Of a stretch of 8,994 bases of DNA, positions 5,809 through 8,994 are shown one piece after another. Below the pieces are notes generated by a model. It ran no database searches. It saw only the letters and a list, made by a program, of their open reading frames with translations, and was not told the DNA's origin. The number at the start of each line of letters is the position of its first letter. Positions within the stretch are counted from its first letter, which is position 1. The translations under genes were made by a program, and so were the position numbers. This DNA is from Proteobacteria bacterium UBA6156 (GTDB lineage Bacteria > Pseudomonadota > Alphaproteobacteria > UBA2136 > UBA6156), in NCBI GenBank assembly GCA_002422365.1, contig DIUO01000041.1:1-8994 (forward strand), in the 5' to 3' direction.

Positions 5809-6866
5809 GCCGTTCGTCCTTTGCTCAGTTCAGAATAAAACTTCATATAACTTTCCACAATGCTTTCCTCGCTGTAATCGCGCTTAAAACGGGCCAGGCC
5901 ACCTTGCTTCACCTGCTTTTGCAACTGGTCACTTTCAGCAAGGCGCAGCATTGTTTTTGCCAGCTCATCCGGGTCGTCTACCGGCACTTTCAGGCCGGTC
6001 ACACCTTCCTCCACCAGCATATCAAGCCCCCCGGTGCATGTGGCAATCACTGGCACCTCATGCACCCAGGCATCCAGCACGGTGTTGCCCAGCGGCTCAT
6101 GGCGGCTGGGCGCCAGCCACATATCGGCCGCGGCGGCATAGGGGGCTAACTCGTCTTGCCATCCGGCCCATACCACCCGTGGCGCAACACCTAAATGCCG
6201 GGCCAAACCCATCAGCTCATCGCGCATCGGCCCCTCTCCCACCAGCAGCAGCTTAAAGGTCTCCGGCAGCTTGGCAAGCGCCTGCAGCGCCACATCCACC
6301 CCTTTCACACTGTGCAACCGCCCGGCCATCATCGCCACGCAGTCACCTTCACTAAAGCCCAATTCCGTCCGCCGGCCTTTCCTCACCCTGCTCCACCCCT
6401 GCGGCGGCAGCGGGATAAAATTGCTAATCATCCGCACTCGCGCCGCATTCCACCCCTCCCCCACGCAATACACCCGCAAGTCCTCGGTGTTGCACACCAA
6501 ATGCTCCACCCGGCCCCGGTAATACTTCAAATCATAAAACCCGCCCAAACGGCCCACTTTCGCCCAAGGCCCTTGGGGCATAAACCGCGTCGCACGGTTC
6601 ATCCAACTTTGCACCACGTCGGGCCGGAACCCCCGCGCCAGCTTCCGCACCCGCCCAGGTGTCGTCCAATCAAAAAGCCCGCCAAACGCGGCCACTTCCA
6701 CCGGCACCCCTGCCCCACGCAACACACCTTCCAGCCAGCTGCCTTGCCTTACCACCGCCAGCACGTTCACATCGCGGCGTTTATGCAAAGCCACCAGCAA
6801 CCGGAAGGCAAACATCTCGGCCCCCCCCGGCTTGGCAGCCCCCACCAAATGCATAACGCGCAGCAT
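5805..6866 (-). CDS. Glycosyltransferase, GT4-like (GT-B fold)
   Basis: 353 aa retaining-type transferase that moves a sugar from a nucleotide donor to an acceptor, probably a lipid-linked or lipopolysaccharide glycan at the inner face of the membrane. N-terminal acceptor domain: HLVGAAKPGGAEMF (6-19), the usual glycine-rich loop. C-terminal donor domain: MAGRLHSVKGVDVALQAL (180-197) with Arg183 and Lys188 positioned for phosphate binding, LLVGEGPMRDEL (207-218), and PSRHEPLGNTVLDAW (253-267), which corresponds to the E-x7-E signature. Here the second acid is Asp265 (E257-x7-D265), a variation worth noting. No transmembrane segment. The ATG overlaps the stop of the upstream ligase gene as TAATG, pointing to coupling and a shared pathway. 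The specific sugar and acceptor cannot be deduced. Confidence 0.88.
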   Translation of the reverse strand: MLRVMHLVGAAKPGGAEMFAFRLLVALHKRRDVNVLAVVRQGSWLEGVLRGAGVPVEVAAFGGLFDWTTPGRVRKLARGFRPDVVQSWMNRATRFMPQGPWAKVGRLGGFYDLKYYRGRVEHLVCNTEDLRVYCVGEGWNAARVRMISNFIPLPPQGWSRVRKGRRTELGFSEGDCVAMMAGRLHSVKGVDVALQALAKLPETFKLLLVGEGPMRDELMGLARHLGVAPRVVWAGWQDELAPYAAAADMWLAPSRHEPLGNTVLDAWVHEVPVIATCTGGLDMLVEEGVTGLKVPVDDPDELAKTMLRLAESDQLQKQVKQGGLARFKRDYSEESIVESYMKFYSELSKGRTA

Positions 6867-8134
6867 TACAAACCGGCCGTACCCGGCTTAACTACTACCG
6901 AGGCTCTCCGCCGCTTCTTCAGCTCACTTCCGCCCCACCCGGCACGCCAGCCCAGCATGCACAGCACAATTAAAAAGGTCATCCACCAGCCATTGAACAT
7001 ACTGGTGTTCCCAAGCCCGGTCACCCAATACGCCGTAAAGCTGGCCAGGGCCGCCACACCATACAAGTTCCCTTTGGCGTAGCCAAAAAAGCGCTGGGCC
7101 ACCAACCCCACCAGCACCAAAAACAACGCCAAGCCCACAACACCGCCTTCCAGCAGCATTTGCAGCAACCAGTTGTGGGGGTGCAGGTCAATGGCATCGG
7201 GCAGGTTCCGATAATTCATCACCCCCACACCAAACAGCGGCGCACTCATAAAACCGTCCCACGCCTGGGCCCACACGTCGCCGCGCCCGCTCAGCATGCC
7301 GCGCTCATGCCCGGCTTCTCCAAAAATCGATATCCGCCGCCACACAAATTCCCAACCGGCTGCCAGCGTATAAAACGCCAACCCCAGCCCAACCAAACCG
7401 CCCCCGGCCAACCAATGTTTTTTGTGTATCACCAAACCATGGTAACGCCCTGCCACCAGCAAGAACACCACAACCCCAGCCGCCAGCCCCACCCAGCCGC
7501 TGCGCCCGCCGCAGGCAATCGCCACCACAAAGCCAAACGCTGCCGCCCAGGGCGCAATGCGCACCGCAAAGGGCTCGCCTTCGCGGCTTTTCACCATCAG
7601 GCGGGCCCACACAAACGGCAATATCACCGCCAGCACGCCACTCATAAAGTTCAGCCTGTAGGGCGTCAGCGCCTTATCCACACCATGCAGCGCACCGCTC
7701 AGGCGCGGCTCATGGGCCAGGGCATCAATTAAAGCCAGTCCACAAGCTGCCATGGTCGCAATCGCAAGGGTTTTCAACATCAGCTCCACATGGCGGCCCG
7801 GCATTTCGCGCAGGGTCATAAACAACGCAGCGGCACCTAAGCAAAACAACGCCACCTGCCCCCATTGCTCCAGCGCATAGCGGGGGTTAATGCCGGTCGC
7901 CACGCCCACCATTAGCGCGGCCATCAGCGCCACAATCGCCAGGGTTGTGCGGCTGTTCAGCAGCAGCTTTACGGTCGCGCGCAGGCTTTCATCTTTGGTG
8001 GCCATCAGGCCGCAAATCATGCCCAGCACCAGCAGCACATACAGCACGCCTTTGCCAATCAATATCGTCGGCAGCGCCATGCCCATAAGCACCGCACTCG
8101 CCCGCCATAAAATCTGTTTATCTTCTTGCAGCAT
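6866..8134 (-). CDS. O-antigen ligase / Wzy-like polytopic membrane protein
   Basis: 422 aa with about 10-12 hydrophobic segments and a large loop near residues 262-322. Family features: an Arg in ACGGRSGW (207-214) at a membrane edge, SGRGDVWAQAW (282-292), then APLFGVGVMNYRN and HPHNWLLQMLLEGGVVG (318-334), the conserved His-containing end of the periplasmic loop in the Wzy_C/WaaL family. Such proteins transfer or polymerise undecaprenyl-linked glycans on the periplasmic side. Ligase and polymerase cannot be told apart by these motifs, so no gene symbol is given. The C-terminal end is cytoplasmic and basic (KKRRR, 406-410). ATG 8134 has AAGGA nine bases upstream. It is the first gene of the operon 8134-3547 and is divergent from the 105-aa gene. 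Confidence 0.85.
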   Translation of the reverse strand: MLQEDKQILWRASAVLMGMALPTILIGKGVLYVLLVLGMICGLMATKDESLRATVKLLLNSRTTLAIVALMAALMVGVATGINPRYALEQWGQVALFCLGAAALFMTLREMPGRHVELMLKTLAIATMAACGLALIDALAHEPRLSGALHGVDKALTPYRLNFMSGVLAVILPFVWARLMVKSREGEPFAVRIAPWAAAFGFVVAIACGGRSGWVGLAAGVVVFLLVAGRYHGLVIHKKHWLAGGGLVGLGLAFYTLAAGWEFVWRRISIFGEAGHERGMLSGRGDVWAQAWDGFMSAPLFGVGVMNYRNLPDAIDLHPHNWLLQMLLEGGVVGLALFLVLVGLVAQRFFGYAKGNLYGVAALASFTAYWVTGLGNTSMFNGWWMTFLIVLCMLGWRAGWGGSELKKRRRASVVVKPGTAGL

Positions 8135-8173
8135 GGAAAGAATCCTTACACGCCGCCACGTTTATGCCAAGCC

Positions 8174-8229
8174 TTGAAAATCATAAATCTGCTATCTATA
8201 TAATCCCCAAACGCCATAACCAAAGGAGG
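8174..8229 (+). promoter_or_regulatory. Promoter and strong SD of the 105-aa gene
   Basis: TTGAAA (8174-8179) is followed after 17 nt by TATATA (8197-8202), or after 19 nt by a perfect TATAAT (8199-8204). A near-ideal AAAGGAGG SD (8222-8229) lies 5 nt before the ATG at 8235. On the minus strand the same AT-rich region, or TTGGCA at about 8176-8171, could drive the divergent operon, but I see no clear -10 to match it. Confidence 0.55.
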
Positions 8230-8234
8230 TTGTC

Positions 8235-8552
8235 ATGGCGCAAAAACTTTTCATCGGAGAGGAGGAGTACATCCCCCTCTCCGAACTGGGGCTTGGCCAG
8301 GCCCAATACGTCTCCCGCTACCTGGGCGGGATGGAGCCGGAATACCCGGCCCTGGCCTTCGAACCCCCCGCCCTAGGGGTGGCGGAGATTGTCCACGGCA
8401 CCAGCCATGACACCCTCCGCCCGCTCACCAAGGACGCAATGCACAAGGCGGTGCAAGACTACCACCGCCTGACCATCGCCAGAAAAGACGCGGCGGAGTT
8501 CATCCGCCGCTACATGGAATACCGGAAAAGCGAAAATCCATTCTTCCGGTAA
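8235..8552 (+). CDS. Conserved-looking 105-aa protein of unknown function
   Basis: I do not recognise this protein. It is soluble, of mixed charge, with no signal peptide, no Cys and no membrane segment. A negatively charged N-terminus (FIGEEEYIPLSELGLGQ) leads into a Pro-rich stretch (34-47), then GVAEIVHGTSHDT (48-60). A helical, basic C-terminal half ends in EFIRRYMEYRKSENPFFR. Coding evidence is strong: near-perfect SD, promoter, GC-rich third positions, and an intrinsic terminator starting 10 nt after the stop. It is a single-gene transcription unit, so its job is probably not tied to the divergent envelope operon or to the downstream glycyl-tRNA synthetase. The strong signals suggest abundant expression. 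I assign no function. Confidence 0.8.
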   Translation: MAQKLFIGEEEYIPLSELGLGQAQYVSRYLGGMEPEYPALAFEPPALGVAEIVHGTSHDTLRPLTKDAMHKAVQDYHRLTIARKDAAEFIRRYMEYRKSENPFFR

Positions 8553-8561
8553 TCCGAATTA

Positions 8562-8592
8562 GCAGCGCCGCTCACCCCGGCGCTGCATTTTT
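8562..8592 (+). terminator. Intrinsic terminator of the 105-aa gene
   Basis: GCAGCGCCG (8562-8570) and CGGCGCTGC (8578-8586) form a perfect 9-bp stem with a 7-nt loop, followed by ATTTTT (8587-8592). It ends just before the TTGACA of the next promoter, separating the two transcription units. Confidence 0.9.
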
Positions 8593-8594
8593 CA

Positions 8595-8623
8595 TTGACA
8601 CTCCCCCAGTCACCTTTCAGAAT
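8595..8623 (+). promoter_or_regulatory. Promoter of the leader peptide / glycyl-tRNA synthetase unit
   Basis: A perfect TTGACA (8595-8600) is followed after 17 nt by CAGAAT (8618-8623, 4 of 6 matches to TATAAT). The expected start point 6-8 nt downstream coincides with the ATG at 8630, which has no SD. The transcript is therefore predicted to be leaderless. Confidence 0.6.
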
Positions 8624-8629
8624 TCCCCC

Positions 8630-8683
8630 ATGAACACAACCGCAGCTCCCATTCTCTCTAGCACCTTCGGTGGCGGGCGCTAG
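8630..8683 (+). CDS. Candidate leader peptide with Gly-Gly-Gly, attenuator of glycyl-tRNA synthetase
   Basis: A 17-codon ORF, MNTTAAPILSSTFGGGR, starts at the predicted transcription start and ends at TAG (8681-8683). Its three consecutive glycine codons GGT-GGC-GGG (8669-8677) lie just before and inside the 5' arm of a terminator hairpin (8674-8692). The gene downstream charges tRNA-Gly. Known precedents are leader-peptide attenuators rich in the regulatory amino acid (trpL, hisL, and pheM before pheST), and the leaderless trpL transcript of Sinorhizobium meliloti. Inferred model: with little charged tRNA-Gly a ribosome halts on the Gly codons, covers the CGGGC arm and lets RNA polymerase go on; with enough it reaches the stop, leaves, and the terminator forms. 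A ribosome waiting at the stop would also cover the hairpin, so timing matters. A chance ORF is the alternative. Confidence 0.5.
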   Translation: MNTTAAPILSSTFGGGR

Positions 8684-8692
8684 CCCGTTTTT
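8658..8692 (+). terminator. Attenuator: competing hairpin and terminator with T5
   Basis: Terminator form: CGGGC (8674-8678), loop GCTA, GCCCG (8683-8687), then TTTTT (8688-8692). Competing form: CTAGC (8658-8662) with GCTAG (8679-8683), enclosing ACC-TTC-GGT (8663-8671); this uses the loop and first base of the terminator 3' arm, so both cannot form fully. The terminator stem is short (5 GC pairs), as in regulated rather than obligatory terminators. It lies between the promoter and the synthetase start. Confidence 0.55.
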
Positions 8693-8798
8693 GTCTCTCC
8701 CCTTCCCCTTTACCTAAAAATACAGTAATCGGTTACCCAACATTAGCGGTATCCATCACGAATACACAAAACACGAAACACGAAAACACGAGGTACCC
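8693..8798 (+). other. Distal leader of the glycyl-tRNA synthetase gene
   Basis: 106 nt without an ORF. It contains a small hairpin GTAA-TCGG-TTAC within 8720-8740 and a short direct-repeat tract of CACGAA/ACACGAAA-like units at about 8757-8790. This tract is unstructured and A/C-rich and leads into the SD GAGG (8790-8793). An open, unpaired region before the SD would favour ribosome access once transcription has passed the attenuator. Confidence 0.4.
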
Positions 8799-8994
8799 AT
8801 GCCCGCCAAAGATATGTCCGAACTCGTCAGCCTCTGCCAACGCCGTGGCTTCATCTTCCAATCTGCCGATATTTACGGCGGCATGAAAGGCCTCTACGAC
8901 TTCGGCCCCCTCGGCGTGGAGCTGAAAAACAACATCAAACGCAGCTGGTGGAGCCACATGGTCTACGAGCGCGACGACATGGAAGGCATCGACG
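8799..8994 (+). CDS. glyS: Glycyl-tRNA synthetase, dimeric (alpha2) type, N-terminal part
   Basis: The first 65 codons run off the window edge. RRGFIFQSADIYGGMKGLYDFG, PLGVELKNNIKRSWW and MVYERDDMEGID match the N-terminal class II core of the single-chain, homodimeric GlyRS found in eukaryotes, archaea, Thermus and some bacteria. This is distinct from the alpha2beta2 GlyQ/GlyS enzyme usual in proteobacteria. The enzyme joins glycine to tRNA-Gly in the cytoplasm. ATG 8799 has SD GAGG five bases upstream and gives the short N-terminus normal for bacterial members. The preceding promoter, Gly-rich leader peptide and terminator suggest control by the level of charged tRNA-Gly. The catalytic motifs 2 and 3 are outside the window. 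The symbol glyS (also glyQS) is used for both types, so it says nothing about subunit structure. Confidence 0.93.
   Translation, partial: MPAKDMSELVSLCQRRGFIFQSADIYGGMKGLYDFGPLGVELKNNIKRSWWSHMVYERDDMEGID

Noticed and set aside
6195..7082. Plus-strand open frame of 295 codons opposite the GT4 and ligase genes
   Set aside because: Same His/Pro-rich antisense composition, no start signals, and it crosses two real genes.
8757..8790. Repeat tract of CACGAA-like units as a possible CRISPR or satellite
   Set aside because: Only a few short, irregular A/C-rich units of 7-9 nt; no spacers and too short for an array.
8733..8957. Minus-strand 74-codon frame opposite the GlyRS start
   Set aside because: Antisense to a clearly identified GlyRS; no start signals.

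Overview
The window looks like a chromosomal stretch of an alphaproteobacterium. The evidence is a ferritin-VIT1 fusion of the MbfA type, a FabI with the rhizobial-type N-terminus (MGVAN-x2-SIAWGIA), an ELM1/DUF1022 family gene, and GC-rich coding sequence with strong third-position C/G bias. I cannot name the genus. The background is interrupted by one clearly AT-rich block (about 720-1573).

Layout. 1-353 is the 3' end of an M23 (LytM-type) peptidase. 354-964 has no obvious conventional gene. It holds two or three hairpins behind the peptidase gene and, on the minus strand, a self-contained unit with a perfect TTGACA element, a chain of stable hairpins, an SD-preceded 62-codon ORF and a U-rich terminator. 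965-1573 (-) is an AT-rich HEPN-motif gene whose ATG directly follows the stop codon of mbfA (1574-2548, -). fabI (2602-3393, +) is divergent from mbfA, with promoters that share a TATAG core. fabI converges on a large palindromic element (3409-3543).

3547-8134 (-) is one tight operon in transcription order: O-antigen-ligase-like membrane protein, GT4 glycosyltransferase, xseB, ispA and an ELM1-family protein. The junctions are a 1-nt overlap, a 4-nt overlap, a 5-nt gap and a 43-nt gap. It combines glycan assembly at the envelope with isoprenoid precursor synthesis (FPP feeds undecaprenyl phosphate, the glycan carrier).

8235-8552 (+) is an unrecognised 105-aa protein with a strong promoter, a strong SD and a clean intrinsic terminator. 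The window ends in the first 65 codons of a dimeric-type glycyl-tRNA synthetase. Its leader contains what I consider the most interesting item here: a promoter placed so that the transcript would start at or next to an ATG, a 17-codon ORF ending in Gly-Gly-Gly-Arg-stop, and a GC hairpin plus T5 that overlaps the Gly codons. This is a candidate glycine-responsive attenuator. fabI has the same promoter-to-ATG geometry, so leaderless mRNAs may be used more than once here.

All functions are read from motifs and remembered family features. No database search or folding program was run.
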